Positions 35,290 through 44,223 of a stretch of DNA of 64,000 nt are shown here, in pieces (the first letter of the stretch is position 1; each line of letters begins with the position of its first letter). Source of the DNA: Paraburkholderia sediminicola (GTDB lineage: Bacteria; Pseudomonadota; Gammaproteobacteria; Burkholderiales; Burkholderiaceae); assembly GCF_902859805.1 (NCBI RefSeq), contig NZ_CADIKC010000002.1, forward strand, positions 62,001-126,000, read 5' to 3'. A program made the position numbers and the translations under genes. The notes beneath the pieces were generated by a model, which was given only the letters and a program-made list of their open reading frames with translations, ran no database searches and was not told the DNA's origin.

Positions 35290-35994
35290 ATGGGTCAGCA
35301 CAATATTTCGAGCGTTGCACACCTGATCGCCGAACCGGTTCGTTCGGTGATGCTGATCACGCTCGCCGACGGCAGCACTATGTCGGCCGGCGCGCTTGCA
35401 GCAGCGGCGGGCGTGACTGCCCAGACCGCCAGCTCGCACCTCGCCAAGCTGCTCGACGGCGGCTTGCTGAGCGTGGAAAGCAAGGGCCGGCATCGCTATT
35501 ACCGGCTCGCGGGCGCGCACGTTTCTCATGTGCTTGAAAGCCTCGCGTCGGTGGGCCCGGTTACCCCGGCGTGGCGCAATACGCCGAATCGCTCGGCGCA
35601 GGCGCTGCGTTTCGCGCGCTGCTGCTATGACCATCTGGCGGGCAAGATCAGCATCGCGGTGACGCAAAACATGCTCACGCGGGGCTTCATCGTCGAGGCG
35701 AGCGAGCGCCGCTACGCGCTCACCACGTCCGGCCACGCGTGGCTACAGCAGCTCGGCATCGATATCGGCGAGTTGCCGGCCGGCCAAACGGAACTGGCCC
35801 GCCAATGTCTCGATTGGACCGAGCGGCAGTTTCACGTCGCGGGGCCGTTAGGCGCCCGGCTCATGGACGCCTTTCTCGCATGGGGCTGGGTGCGCAAGTC
35901 TTCCACCACGCGGTCGGTAGCCGTCACGCCGCTCGGTTGGGATGGATTCAGGACGCACTTCGGCATCGTGCGCGAGACGGTCGAGCCTGATTAA
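35290..35994 (+). CDS. ArsR-like winged-helix transcriptional regulator
   Basis: The 234-residue protein starts with an ArsR-type winged helix (about residues 8-80: IAEPVRSVMLITLADGSTMSAGALAAAAGVTAQTASSHLAKLLDGGLLSVESKGRHRYY pattern, key helix TAQTASSHLAKL). A longer C-terminal half of about 140 residues with WRNTPNRSAQALRFARCCYDHLAGKI contains Cys-Cys and His residues that might sense a ligand. It is divergent from the DHA2 exporter and most likely represses it. No strong ribosome site precedes the ATG. Confidence 0.8.
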   Translation: MGQHNISSVAHLIAEPVRSVMLITLADGSTMSAGALAAAAGVTAQTASSHLAKLLDGGLLSVESKGRHRYYRLAGAHVSHVLESLASVGPVTPAWRNTPNRSAQALRFARCCYDHLAGKISIAVTQNMLTRGFIVEASERRYALTTSGHAWLQQLGIDIGELPAGQTELARQCLDWTERQFHVAGPLGARLMDAFLAWGWVRKSSTTRSVAVTPLGWDGFRTHFGIVRETVEPD

Positions 35995-36082
35995 AAGCGT
36001 CAGGTCACGCAGGCCGTCCAATTGTTAAATCCTCGCCTCGCAGCTTCGTTTTGTTGAAGCCGGCTCATCGAGGGGAGGCAAC

Positions 36083-37684
36083 ATGAACGCACCGAGACAT
36101 CATCGCGGAGCTGATCGCCCCTCGCACCTGAGAGCGGTCAAGCCAACACATCAGCCGCACCCGGGATCCGGACCCGAGCCGGAAAAGAAACCCAGGCCGA
36201 AGCGAGGGCGGACACCCAGAAAAACGGGCGCCCAGGATGAAGGCCGTCTTGCGAGGGTCGCCACCTTCACGTCCAACCTGCGCATCGTTTCGCTGAACGT
36301 GCTGCTTCTGTTCGGCGCATTTCTTGCGTGCGCCGTGCTGTGGAAACTGCTATCCGCACGCGAGACCGTCATCGAAAACATCTCTGTTCCCGAGGAACTC
36401 GCCAAGATCGGCTACTCCAGCGACGTAGTCCAGTCACTCGTCGCGGGCCAACTGCTCGACCTCGAAGAGAGCGCAGCGAACGTGATACCCGCCTCCGCCA
36501 AAGAAGAAATCAGGCTCGATTCCGACATGCCGGATTTCTCTGTGCCCGGCACATCCATTTCCGCGAAGGCGATCCTGCAGTACGTGCGCGAGGCGCTGCC
36601 GCTTCCGGTCTCAACCATCTCAGGCAGCGTAACCGGCACCCCGGACCACTACGCCCTGCATCTGGTCCTGGTGGAACGCGGCCAGGTTTATCACTTCGAC
36701 ACGACCGAAGGCGCAATCGCCGATCTGAAGAATAAACTCCCCAATCTCGCCAGCGATGTGCTGAAGAAGCACAGTCCTTATATCTACGCCTCGTACCGGT
36801 CGGCCGAAGCCCAGACGAGCTGCTATGACGACAGCAGCGCCTGCGATTTTGCCGAGCCAGAACAGATATTTTCGAGCATCGTCGATGCCGGAGACGAACA
36901 GCCGACCTACAAATGGGCCCTCCTCGGACTCTCGAAGATCGACGAAGTGAACCACCAGTACAAAGCCGAAATCACCGCGGTAAGCCGCCTATCCGCCGAA
37001 TATCCGTCGTCCTGGAGCTTTTATAACTGGGGCGTCGCACTCAGTGAACTCGGTTGCCACAAACAGGCGATCGGCGCGTTCGAACGATCCATTGCCTTAC
37101 ATTCGTCACGGGAGGCCGCGTTCAATGCAATTGGCCGCGCCTGGTTGGCCCTGGCGAGGCAAGCATCTGAGCGTCATTCCGCTGAAGCGAAGTCCGACCT
37201 GCAAAATGCGCGCGACGACTTCCATATCGCCGTTTATCTGAAACCGGACTATCAGGAAGCACACGTCAATCTGGCGGAGTCGCTGGATCTGCTCGGCGAT
37301 GACAAGGGCGCGCGCAGCGAATACGTGAACGCTATCAAGATGGATCCGACACGCGCAGGGCGCGCGTATGCGAGGTACGCCGAATTGGCCCAGACTCCGA
37401 AAGAGCGGAATGAGTTCCTCGGCTTTGCGAACTGGGCCGACAGCTTGCACAAGGAATGCCGCGCCGGTAACTCGACCTCACTGCTAGAAGAGCAAGGTTG
37501 CAGCGTCGCCATGCAAGCCGAAACAACTCAACTCGCAGACACAGGAAGTCATGCTGGAATCGAGACCGTCGCAGCGACTCCGACTGCGGCGGCGGCTCCA
37601 GCACCCAACTGCCAAAGCCTCGCGGTCGATGACATGCTCGGGCCCAAAGATGGCTTGCCCGACATTCCGGAGATTGCGCCGTGA
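36083..37684 (+). CDS. Membrane-anchored TPR protein of unknown function
   Basis: A 533-residue protein preceded by a strong GGGAGGCAAC ribosome site. A basic, proline-rich cytoplasmic tail (1-66, many K/R/P) leads to one transmembrane helix at about 68-90, then a large outer domain. Residues about 150-260 form a mixed domain (SISAKAILQYVREALPLPV... VERGQVYHFDTTEGAI), and about 275-440 contain tetratricopeptide-like repeats (SWSFYNWGVALSELGCHKQAIGAFERSI, YQEAHVNLAESLDLLGDDKGARSEYVNAI). A low-complexity Ala/Thr/Pro tail follows. It stands alone, convergent with the betaine transporter operon. No function is proposed beyond protein-protein contact. Confidence 0.78.
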   Translation: MNAPRHHRGADRPSHLRAVKPTHQPHPGSGPEPEKKPRPKRGRTPRKTGAQDEGRLARVATFTSNLRIVSLNVLLLFGAFLACAVLWKLLSARETVIENISVPEELAKIGYSSDVVQSLVAGQLLDLEESAANVIPASAKEEIRLDSDMPDFSVPGTSISAKAILQYVREALPLPVSTISGSVTGTPDHYALHLVLVERGQVYHFDTTEGAIADLKNKLPNLASDVLKKHSPYIYASYRSAEAQTSCYDDSSACDFAEPEQIFSSIVDAGDEQPTYKWALLGLSKIDEVNHQYKAEITAVSRLSAEYPSSWSFYNWGVALSELGCHKQAIGAFERSIALHSSREAAFNAIGRAWLALARQASERHSAEAKSDLQNARDDFHIAVYLKPDYQEAHVNLAESLDLLGDDKGARSEYVNAIKMDPTRAGRAYARYAELAQTPKERNEFLGFANWADSLHKECRAGNSTSLLEEQGCSVAMQAETTQLADTGSHAGIETVAATPTAAAAPAPNCQSLAVDDMLGPKDGLPDIPEIAP

Positions 37685-37721
37685 AACCGGGCTCAACATC
37701 CCTGTGCATACAAGCACTGTA

Positions 37722-38555
37722 TCAATGGCTGACTGTTCCGCGATCCGGGCGACGCTCGACAAAGCGCCTCACGTAGTCATCCGCGGGGCGCGTCAGGATC
37801 TCGTTGGGCGTGCCTTCCTGCACGAGTTTGCCGTCGCGCAGAATCGCGATGCGGTTGCCGATCCGCAGTGCTTCGTCGAGATCGTGTGTAATAAACACGA
37901 TGGTCTTCTTTAGCGTCGCCTGCAGTTGCAGCAACTGGTCCTGCATTTCTGTGCGAATCAGCGGGTCAAGCGCAGAGAATGCTTCGTCCATCAGCAGCAC
38001 GTCCGTATCCGCGGCAAGCGCGCGGGCCAGGCCGACCCGCTGACGCATGCCGCCCGATAACTCGTCCGGGTAGTGTTCGTCGTAGCCGTTCAGGCCCACC
38101 TTGCCGAGCCAGACACGGGCTTTCTCGTTGGCTTCGGTCTTGCGTTCGCCGCGCACACGCAGTGCGTACGCCGTATTGTCGAGCACGGTCTGATGCGGCA
38201 GCAGTCCGAAATTCTGGAACACCATGCTGACCTTATAACGGCGCAGGTCACGCAGGCCTTGCGCGCCGAGCTTGATGACGTCCGAACCGTCGATCACGAT
38301 CTCGCCCGCGGTCGGCTCGATCAGCCGGTTGAAATGGCGCACAAGGGTCGATTTTCCGGAACCGGACAATCCCATGATCACGAAAATCTCGCCCGCGCCG
38401 ATATTCAGACTGACATCGTTCAAGCCGACGTTGCACCCGGTCTGGGCCAGCACATCGGCTTTGCCCTTGCCGCTTCGCAACAGGTCGAGCACGCGCGCGT
38501 GAGTGGCCGGCGGCCCGAAAAGCTTGTACACGTGGTTGACTTCAATCGCTGCCAT
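37722..38555 (-). CDS. Betaine-type ABC transporter, ATP-binding subunit (ProV/OpuAA family)
   Basis: A 277-residue ATPase of the glycine betaine/proline group. It has Walker [10 protein letters not shown], signature [15 protein letters not shown] and Walker [14 protein letters not shown]. ProV-type wording [18 protein letters not shown] and [17 protein letters not shown] is clear. ATG 38555 is preferred because GGAGAGCG precedes it; the earlier in-frame ATG overlaps the permease end. The CBS domains found at the C terminus of E. coli ProV are absent. It is last in the order binding protein, permease, ATPase on the minus strand. Confidence 0.87.
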   Translation of the reverse strand: MAAIEVNHVYKLFGPPATHARVLDLLRSGKGKADVLAQTGCNVGLNDVSLNIGAGEIFVIMGLSGSGKSTLVRHFNRLIEPTAGEIVIDGSDVIKLGAQGLRDLRRYKVSMVFQNFGLLPHQTVLDNTAYALRVRGERKTEANEKARVWLGKVGLNGYDEHYPDELSGGMRQRVGLARALAADTDVLLMDEAFSALDPLIRTEMQDQLLQLQATLKKTIVFITHDLDEALRIGNRIAILRDGKLVQEGTPNEILTRPADDYVRRFVERRPDRGTVSH

Positions 38556-38599
38556 ATCGCTCTCCTCGCGTTTTTCCTGCTTTTCCCTGCTTTTTCCCG

Positions 38600-39568
38600 T
38601 CATTTGGCCGTGCGGGTTTCGAGTCCGCTTTCAGCCGCCGATGTGTCATCCGTATTCGCGCTGCTCACACGATAAGGAATGCGCGAAGCCGCCCGGGCCT
38701 TTCTGCGCTGCGCCAACACCCGTCGCGCGCGGCGGTCCTGCCCGTAACCCTGGCTGATACGATCGATCACGATTGCGAGGATCACGATGGCAATGCCAGC
38801 TTGCGTCCCCTTGCCCACGTCGAGCGTCTGAATCCCGGCGAGCACATCTTCGCCGAGGCCGCGCGAACCGATCATCGAGGCGATCACCACCATGGAAAGC
38901 GCCATCATCGTCGTCTGGTTGATGCCGGCCATGATGCTGGGCCGCGCCAGCGGCATCTGTACATTCACCAGCAACTGCCAGCGAGTCGTACCGAAGGCGC
39001 GCGCCGCCTCGACCACCTCGGCATCCACATGGCGGATGCCGAGATCGGTCAGGCGAATCAGCGGCGGCAGCGCATAGATGATCGTGGCGAGGATCGCCGG
39101 CACCTTGCCGAGGCCGAACAGCATCAGCACTGGAATCAGATAGACGAAGCTCGGCAGCGTTTGCATGACGTCGAGCGTGGGCAACAGCACGCGCCGCAGC
39201 CATGCGCTGCGCGAGGTGAGAATGCCGAGCGGCACACCGAGCGAGACCGACAGCACCGTCGCCACCAGCATCAACGCGAGGGTCTGCATCAGTTTTTCCC
39301 ACAGACCGAAGCAACCTATCGCATAGAGCAGCAGCATGAAGAAGCCGGCAATGCTCAGGCGCCGCGTTGCATTCCACGTCACAGCGCCGACCGCCAGCAG
39401 AATCAGCCACGGCGGTAACGCGCGTAACGCGCCTTCGAGCGGCACGAGCACATAGCGTAAGAGCGCGATGCTGAACTGGTGAAAGCTGTCGCCGTAGCGG
39501 GTAACGAACGATTGCACGGCGTCGTTCACCCAGTCGGCAATCGAAAGATGCAGAAAAAACGAATGCAT
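38600..39568 (-). CDS. Betaine-type ABC transporter, permease subunit (ProW family)
   Basis: The 322-residue permease has a long N-terminal region before the conserved part and about six to seven hydrophobic segments. Typical ProW wording is present: [45 protein letters not shown], and the ATPase-contact loop [42 protein letters not shown]. It lies 111 bases after the binding-protein gene and 44 bases before the ATPase start. The C-terminal tail is basic. Confidence 0.87.
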   Translation of the reverse strand: MHSFFLHLSIADWVNDAVQSFVTRYGDSFHQFSIALLRYVLVPLEGALRALPPWLILLAVGAVTWNATRRLSIAGFFMLLLYAIGCFGLWEKLMQTLALMLVATVLSVSLGVPLGILTSRSAWLRRVLLPTLDVMQTLPSFVYLIPVLMLFGLGKVPAILATIIYALPPLIRLTDLGIRHVDAEVVEAARAFGTTRWQLLVNVQMPLARPSIMAGINQTTMMALSMVVIASMIGSRGLGEDVLAGIQTLDVGKGTQAGIAIVILAIVIDRISQGYGQDRRARRVLAQRRKARAASRIPYRVSSANTDDTSAAESGLETRTAK

Positions 39569-39679
39569 GATCCCTCCTCCACTACAGGTAGATCACAGGC
39601 CGCACAACACCTGCAGTCCGGCACGAAGCCGCAAGACTTCGTGCCGTCGAAAGCCATCTGACGTTACCGTTACCGCCTG

Positions 39680-40717
39680 TCAGGCGCCAGCGAGTCCAGC
39701 CTGCACTTTCGACGCGATGTCGGCAGGCACCCATTGCTTCCACATCTCCGGATGCTCGCGCAGGAATTGCGTGGCCATGGCCGAACCGTCGAGTTTCTTC
39801 GTGCTCATTTCGAGGATCGTGCTGTTGAGGAAGTCCATTGGGAACTTGACCTTGCCGAGCATCGACACGAGTTGCGGGTCGGCGTCGTAGAACGGCGTGG
39901 AGACGCCCACCGTGACATGCGAAACCATGTACGAGGAGGCACATTGCGAGGTACTGCTTTCGTCGCGCAAGGTCTTCCAGCATGCGTCGTTATAGGCAGG
40001 CATCTTCAGTTCGACGAACTTGTACTTCGCCATCAACGCGGCCGGGCCCCAGTAATAGAACACAATCGGTGCGCCACGCTGGTACGCGGAAGCGATAGCG
40101 GCATCGAGCGCGGCGCCGGTGCCTGGATGGAAGTTGGTGTAGCTCGCATCGAGATTCAGCACCTTCAGCAAGCGTGTGTTGACCCGTTCGCAATCCCAAC
40201 CCGTCGGACAGTTGAGAAAGCGGCCCTTGTCCGGTTCTTCGTCGTCGGCGAATACGCTCTTGTACTTAGGCAGGTCGGTCACCGAAACGAGGCCCGCGGC
40301 GACCGGCTTGATACCGCGTTTGGGATCACCCTTCACCACGTATTCGGGCACGAACCAGCCTTCCTTCGTGCCGCCGGGCAAGGTGTCGCCCACCAGCTTG
40401 ACGCTGCCCGAAGCCACAGCCTTCGCCGTGATCTCGCTGCGCCCGGTCCATTGTTCAGCCCACACCTGCACGTCGTTGTGCGCGAGCGCGGTTTCAGTCG
40501 CCGCCGTGCTGCCCGGCACGACATCGGTCTTGCAGCCGTAGCCCTTCTCCAGAATCTGCCGCAGCACTTCGGTCGCAAAAGAGCCGCTTTCCCACGTAAT
40601 GCCGGCGAAATGCACCGTTTTTCCCTGCGCGCACCAGCTATCCGCAGCGTGCGCGGTGACGCCGGTCAAAGTCATGGCGGCGGCGCACAACACCACCCGA
40701 AGTTGTCTGAATTGCAT
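39680..40717 (-). CDS. Betaine-type ABC transporter, periplasmic binding protein (ProX family)
   Basis: A 345-residue protein with a signal peptide (VVLCAAAMTLTGVTAHAA, cut after about residue 24). The ProX-type body begins KTVHFAGITWESGSFATEVLRQILEKGYGCKTDVVPG and has VQVWAEQWTGRSE and FYYWGPAALMAKY, both contributing Trp/Tyr residues of the kind that cage quaternary ammonium or dimethylsulfonio groups. Glycine betaine, choline-related compounds, ectoine or DMSP are all possible. The next gene upstream is a DddP-like M24 protein, which makes DMSP worth testing. Confidence 0.85.
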   Translation of the reverse strand: MQFRQLRVVLCAAAMTLTGVTAHAADSWCAQGKTVHFAGITWESGSFATEVLRQILEKGYGCKTDVVPGSTAATETALAHNDVQVWAEQWTGRSEITAKAVASGSVKLVGDTLPGGTKEGWFVPEYVVKGDPKRGIKPVAAGLVSVTDLPKYKSVFADDEEPDKGRFLNCPTGWDCERVNTRLLKVLNLDASYTNFHPGTGAALDAAIASAYQRGAPIVFYYWGPAALMAKYKFVELKMPAYNDACWKTLRDESSTSQCASSYMVSHVTVGVSTPFYDADPQLVSMLGKVKFPMDFLNSTILEMSTKKLDGSAMATQFLREHPEMWKQWVPADIASKVQAGLAGA

Positions 40718-40811
40718 CGTCGATCACCCTTGGAGCGTTGAATTGCATTGAGCCGGCATGCACGGGAGGCCGAACCTCTGCCTCACATGCCGGTGAGGAC
40801 ACGCCATGCGT

Positions 40812-42038
40812 TCAAGCGAGCAGGCGCTTCTCGAACGGATAGTCGGACAGCAGTTCCACACGGCCGTCGTCGCGCACATACACCTGCTCTTCCAGCTTGA
40901 CGCCTTCGCCGCCATCTTCATGGCCGATATAGCTTTCGATGCACAGCGTCATACCAGGCTCGATCACGCCGTCATAACCCTTGGCGTCGTTGTCCTCGCG
41001 ATGGACGATGTACGGATACTCGCCGGTCATGCCGACGCCATGCGCGAGCGCGAAATAGCGGCGCGCCTGATAAGGACCGGGAATCTTCCAGGCCTTCGCG
41101 ATGAACTCCTGGAAGGTCGTGCCGGCGCGCACGTTCTCCATGTTCGAATGCACCTGTTCGTAGGCGAGCTTGTAGAGCGTTTTCTGTGCTGTCGTGGCGG
41201 GAGCATCGCCGCACAGGAACGTGCGCGAGAAATCCGCGTAATAGCCGAAGCGCCCCACTACATCCGTATCGAGGCCAACGAGCTCGCCTGTCTGGATCTT
41301 GCGCGGGCTGCTTTCCTGGAACCACGGGTTGGTGCGCGGACCCGAGCTGATCAAACGTGTTTCCACGTAGTCGCCGTCCGTTTCGATGATGTGCTTATGC
41401 AGATGCGACCAGAGTTCGTTTTCGCTGATGCCTGGCACGAGTGCGGCTTCCAGCTTGCGCACGCCCTCTTCCGCGGCACGCAACGATGAACGGATCATCT
41501 TGATCTCGTTTGGCACCTTGATCGAACGGGCCCGTTCGAGCGGTTCCTGCGCGTCGCTGATCTGATAGCCGCGCGCTTGCAACGCAAAGGCCGCCGCCGA
41601 CGTCGCGCTCTCGATGGCGATGCGTTTGCCGCCGCCGCTCTGCTTGACCAGTTCGTCGATTTCATCGGCCCAGCGTTCGGTGACGCGGCCCAGCATGTCG
41701 TCGCAGAAGTAATAGGAAATCGCGGTAGCGGGCCGGACTTCATCGACGGTATCGAGTCCGTCCGCTAGAAAATCGCAACCGGCGTATTCGAACAGCACGA
41801 CCTTGCCTTCGGCCGGTACGAACAGATAGCGCGCGGGATTGCGCATCGAATAGACCTGCATGTTGCGCGAGCCGGTCGCGTAGCGCATATGCGTGGGGTC
41901 GAACAGGATCGCGGCGGTCAGATCGCGCTTTTTCAGCTCGCGGCGCACGGCGGCAAGCCGGTCACGCTGAATCTGCGCGATTTCCTCCGCAGTGGGTTCG
42001 CAATCTTCCGGGCGGTGAGTCGGGCGAATAATCGTCAT
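40812..42038 (-). CDS. M24-fold protein with DddP-type residue pattern (possible DMSP lyase)
   Basis: A 408-residue creatinase/prolidase-fold protein. Candidate metal ligands are Asp257 and Asp259 (GLDTDVV), Asp269 (YYADFSRTF), His333 (LAHGVGM), Glu368 (CIESYIG) and Glu383 (VKLEEQV). Their spacing equals that of the six residues I recall for DddP (295, 297, 307, 371, 406, 421), a constant offset of 38. The segment SSGPRTNPWFQE (231-242) also resembles DddP. DddP cleaves dimethylsulfoniopropionate to dimethyl sulfide and acrylate. Position next to a betaine-type importer fits, but an Xaa-Pro-peptidase, creatinase-like or ectoine-hydrolase-like role cannot be excluded. ATG 42038 begins the conserved part. 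Confidence 0.75.
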   Translation of the reverse strand: MTIIRPTHRPEDCEPTAEEIAQIQRDRLAAVRRELKKRDLTAAILFDPTHMRYATGSRNMQVYSMRNPARYLFVPAEGKVVLFEYAGCDFLADGLDTVDEVRPATAISYYFCDDMLGRVTERWADEIDELVKQSGGGKRIAIESATSAAAFALQARGYQISDAQEPLERARSIKVPNEIKMIRSSLRAAEEGVRKLEAALVPGISENELWSHLHKHIIETDGDYVETRLISSGPRTNPWFQESSPRKIQTGELVGLDTDVVGRFGYYADFSRTFLCGDAPATTAQKTLYKLAYEQVHSNMENVRAGTTFQEFIAKAWKIPGPYQARRYFALAHGVGMTGEYPYIVHREDNDAKGYDGVIEPGMTLCIESYIGHEDGGEGVKLEEQVYVRDDGRVELLSDYPFEKRLLA

Positions 42039-42078
42039 GTTTTCGAAGGGGACGTGGAGTAGTTTTAGAAAAACAGCT

Positions 42079-42963
42079 TCAATCGACGAGGTTGTCGGCG
42101 CGCACGAGCCGCTGCTCGGCTTCCAGATGCATTTCTGAAACCCGTCCATACAGCTGGCGCGTGCGTTCAAGCCTGCCGATCACACCGGGCTTCTGCGAGT
42201 ACGCGAAGATCGCTGTATGCCGGTCAATTGCGCCTTGCACCTTGGTGACGCGGTGCAGTGAAAAGCGTCCCTTGAACAGTTGCAGATCACCGGGCTGCAA
42301 CGTGATCACGTTGATCGGCGCACGTGTCTCGCCGCGCACCACGCTGCCCACGTCGCCATAGTTCTCGCCCTGGGGCGAACGGATGTTCGGGCAATACTCG
42401 AAGTCGCCGCCCGCATCCGGCTGTTGCGTCATCATCGAAACGATGAATTCGTTGGTGTCGTAATGCCAGGGCTGTTCGGTACCGGGCGGCATGACGTTCT
42501 GAACCAGCCCGGCATAAGGGTCCGCGTATTCCCAGACGCGTGCTTCACCGAGGCAGGCCGCAACGAAGCGCTTCATCGCGAGGGCCACATAGATGCGATG
42601 CACGATCGCGTCAGCGGGAATCACATCGCGGGTGACGAAACCGCTGGTGCGGTCCATGAAGACGCGGCGCGGATCGTCGGCGGGCAGCGACGGATCGTCC
42701 GCCGTGAAGTAGGCGTTGACCTTACGAGTCGAAAAATAGGTCTTGGCCGCCAGCGCCACGCCCTCGGCCCGCGCCTGGACAAGCGCCTCGGGCCGCAGAA
42801 AACCGTGCAGCACCGCGCTGCCGTTGCCCGCCAGGTGGGCGCGGCAGCTTGCGATCAGCTCGCGCATGCGGGGGTGGTCCGGATCGTGCAACGGGTAGCG
42901 CCCGGTATCGACGATGTCGCTCAAATCGTTGCATTCGGCATCGGCAAGAGGAAGGACTGACAC
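42079..42963 (-). CDS. Fe(II)/2-oxoglutarate oxygenase, HalD/ArpA-like
   Basis: A 294-residue protein if GTG 42963 is the start (TGGAGT eight bases before it); a TTG at 43023 would add 20 residues. The metal site reads PWHYDTNEF (His167, Asp169), with the second His in RFSLHRV (about 237) and a 2OG-binding Arg soon after (IDRHTAIF). The wording resembles the HalD/ArpA group of amino acid hydroxylases and halogenases. Halogenases replace the Asp with Gly, so the retained Asp points to hydroxylation. It precedes the M24 gene by 40 bases and is divergent from a LysR regulator. Confidence 0.75.
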   Translation of the reverse strand: MSVLPLADAECNDLSDIVDTGRYPLHDPDHPRMRELIASCRAHLAGNGSAVLHGFLRPEALVQARAEGVALAAKTYFSTRKVNAYFTADDPSLPADDPRRVFMDRTSGFVTRDVIPADAIVHRIYVALAMKRFVAACLGEARVWEYADPYAGLVQNVMPPGTEQPWHYDTNEFIVSMMTQQPDAGGDFEYCPNIRSPQGENYGDVGSVVRGETRAPINVITLQPGDLQLFKGRFSLHRVTKVQGAIDRHTAIFAYSQKPGVIGRLERTRQLYGRVSEMHLEAEQRLVRADNLVD

Positions 42964-43006
42964 GGCGGGACTCCAGATTAGGGGTTCAGACTGATTTGTG
43001 ACGCGA

Positions 43007-43024
43007 ATTGTTTTCGACAACAAT
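43007..43024. promoter_or_regulatory. Inverted repeat ATTGTT-N6-AACAAT, candidate LysR-type box
   Basis: Six-base arms flank a 6-base spacer in the 121-base gap between the oxygenase gene and the divergent LysR gene. It fits the T-N11-A style of LysR-family binding sites. It probably controls the oxygenase, M24 and perhaps the transporter genes. Confidence 0.5.
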
Positions 43025-43084
43025 CACCTCACTGACGCCCCCATGTTTTGATCGCCAAATTTCTTTGGAAAGCGAGTAATTCCG

Positions 43085-43999
43085 ATGGCTTCCATCAGCG
43101 GACCCGATTGGTCGAAACTGAGTTCTCTGGACCCCGAACTGGTGCGGGCGTTCGTTGCCGTGGTCGATAGCGGCGGGTTTACTGCGGCGGCCAAATTGCT
43201 GCACCGCACACAATCGACCATCAGTCTGCGGATCCGCACGCTGGAGGATCGGCTGGAAACGCACATGTTTCTGCGGAACAGCCGGCGGCTGGCTTTGTCA
43301 CGCGACGGCGAGAATTTTTTGATTCACGCCCGGCGGATTATTCAGGTGCAGAACGAGGCAATTGCTGCGCTGAACAGGAGTAATAGTGACGGTGTGATCC
43401 GGTTTGGGCTGCCCGAAGACTATGCGGAGCTATGGCTGCCTGAGTTGCTCAAGAAGTTTTATGCGCTGAGGCCGGGTGCGCGGCCGCATATTCATTGCCG
43501 GATGTCGTTGGAGTTGCTGGAGCGGTTGCAGGCAGGGGAGTTGGATCTGGCGCTAGTGGTGCGGCATGGGTCGCAGACTAGTGGGCGGCATCTTGGGCGT
43601 GAGGAAGTGGTGTGGGCGGCGCATCGGGATTTTGTTCTGGAGCCTGGGGTTCCTGTGCCGCTGGCTTTGTTTCCTGAGACTTGCTGTTATCGGCAGCGGG
43701 GGCTTGAAGCGCTTGCTGCGCTTGAGCGGCAGTATCAGGTGGTTTATACCAGTCAGAGTCCTACTGGGATTAAGGTTGCCGTTAATCACGGCGCGGCTGT
43801 GACTATTATCGATCGGTGTACGCTGCCGGATAACTGGCGGGTGCTCGGTGTTCAGGACGGGCTGCCTGCCCTGCCCCCGGCTGATCTTGAGTTGCATCGG
43901 GCTTCTGTTAATCGGGATCCTGCTGTGGATGTGCTCGCTGGGTTGATTGAGGAGATGGTGGAGGAGAGGCGCAACGTTGTTGTTGGGGTTGCTGCTTAG
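43085..43999 (+). CDS. LysR-family transcriptional regulator
   Basis: A 304-residue LysR protein. The N-terminal helix-turn-helix is at about residues 27-50 (GGFTAAAKLLHRTQSTISLRIRTLEDRL), followed by a substrate-binding domain (GVIRFGLPEDYAELWLPELLKKFY). It is divergent from the oxygenase and M24 genes and is their likely regulator. Its 3' half uses unusually G/T-rich codons (about 43390 onward, many TTG, GGG, CTG), a composition that continues into the tandem repeat after the stop. Confidence 0.87.
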   Translation: MASISGPDWSKLSSLDPELVRAFVAVVDSGGFTAAAKLLHRTQSTISLRIRTLEDRLETHMFLRNSRRLALSRDGENFLIHARRIIQVQNEAIAALNRSNSDGVIRFGLPEDYAELWLPELLKKFYALRPGARPHIHCRMSLELLERLQAGELDLALVVRHGSQTSGRHLGREEVVWAAHRDFVLEPGVPVPLALFPETCCYRQRGLEALAALERQYQVVYTSQSPTGIKVAVNHGAAVTIIDRCTLPDNWRVLGVQDGLPALPPADLELHRASVNRDPAVDVLAGLIEEMVEERRNVVVGVAA

Positions 44000-44035
44000 T
44001 TTTTTTCTTGCGGGGTGGTTGTTTTTTGGTGTTCT

Positions 44036-44145
44036 TGGGGTTTGGGGGTTCCTTGTTCTGGGTTTGGGGGTTCCTTGTTCTGGGTTTGGGGTTTTCTTGT
44101 TCTGGGTTTGGGGTTTTCTTGTTCTGGGTTTGGTGCCTTTCCTTG
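44036..44145 (+). repeat. 22-bp G/T-rich tandem repeat, five units
   Basis: Units start at 44036, 44058, 44080, 44102 and 44124. The unit is CTGGGTTTGGGGGTTCCTTG followed by TT; units 3 and 4 are identical and units 1 and 5 are degenerate. The top strand is G/T-rich with runs of four to five G. It lies directly after the LysR stop. Reading frames across it give repetitive proline-rich peptides that are not genes. There are no spacers, so this is not a CRISPR array. Confidence 0.88.
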
Positions 44146-44188
44146 TATTGTTCGTGGTCTATTAGTGTTGCCCCTGTGCGGGGCGGCA

Positions 44189-44223
44189 CCTACTTTTCTT
44201 TGCTTGCCGCAAAGAAAAGTAGG
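44189..44223. repeat. Dispersed hairpin repeat (15-bp perfect stem)
   Basis: CCTACTTTTCTTTGC and GCAAAGAAAAGTAGG form a perfect 15-bp stem about a 5-base loop, flanked by GGGGCGGCA on the left and AAAAGAAAGCGGCT on the right. From memory this element recurs in many intergenic regions of Burkholderia genomes. It may act as a bidirectional terminator or mRNA stabiliser; no T tract follows the stem. Confidence 0.75.

Noticed and set aside
44036..44145. CRISPR-like array
   Set aside because: The 22-bp units are directly adjacent with no spacers, and no cas genes are present.
44189..44223. Standard rho-independent terminator for the LysR gene
   Set aside because: There is no T tract after the stem and the stem has long T/A runs inside; a dispersed repeat is the better description.
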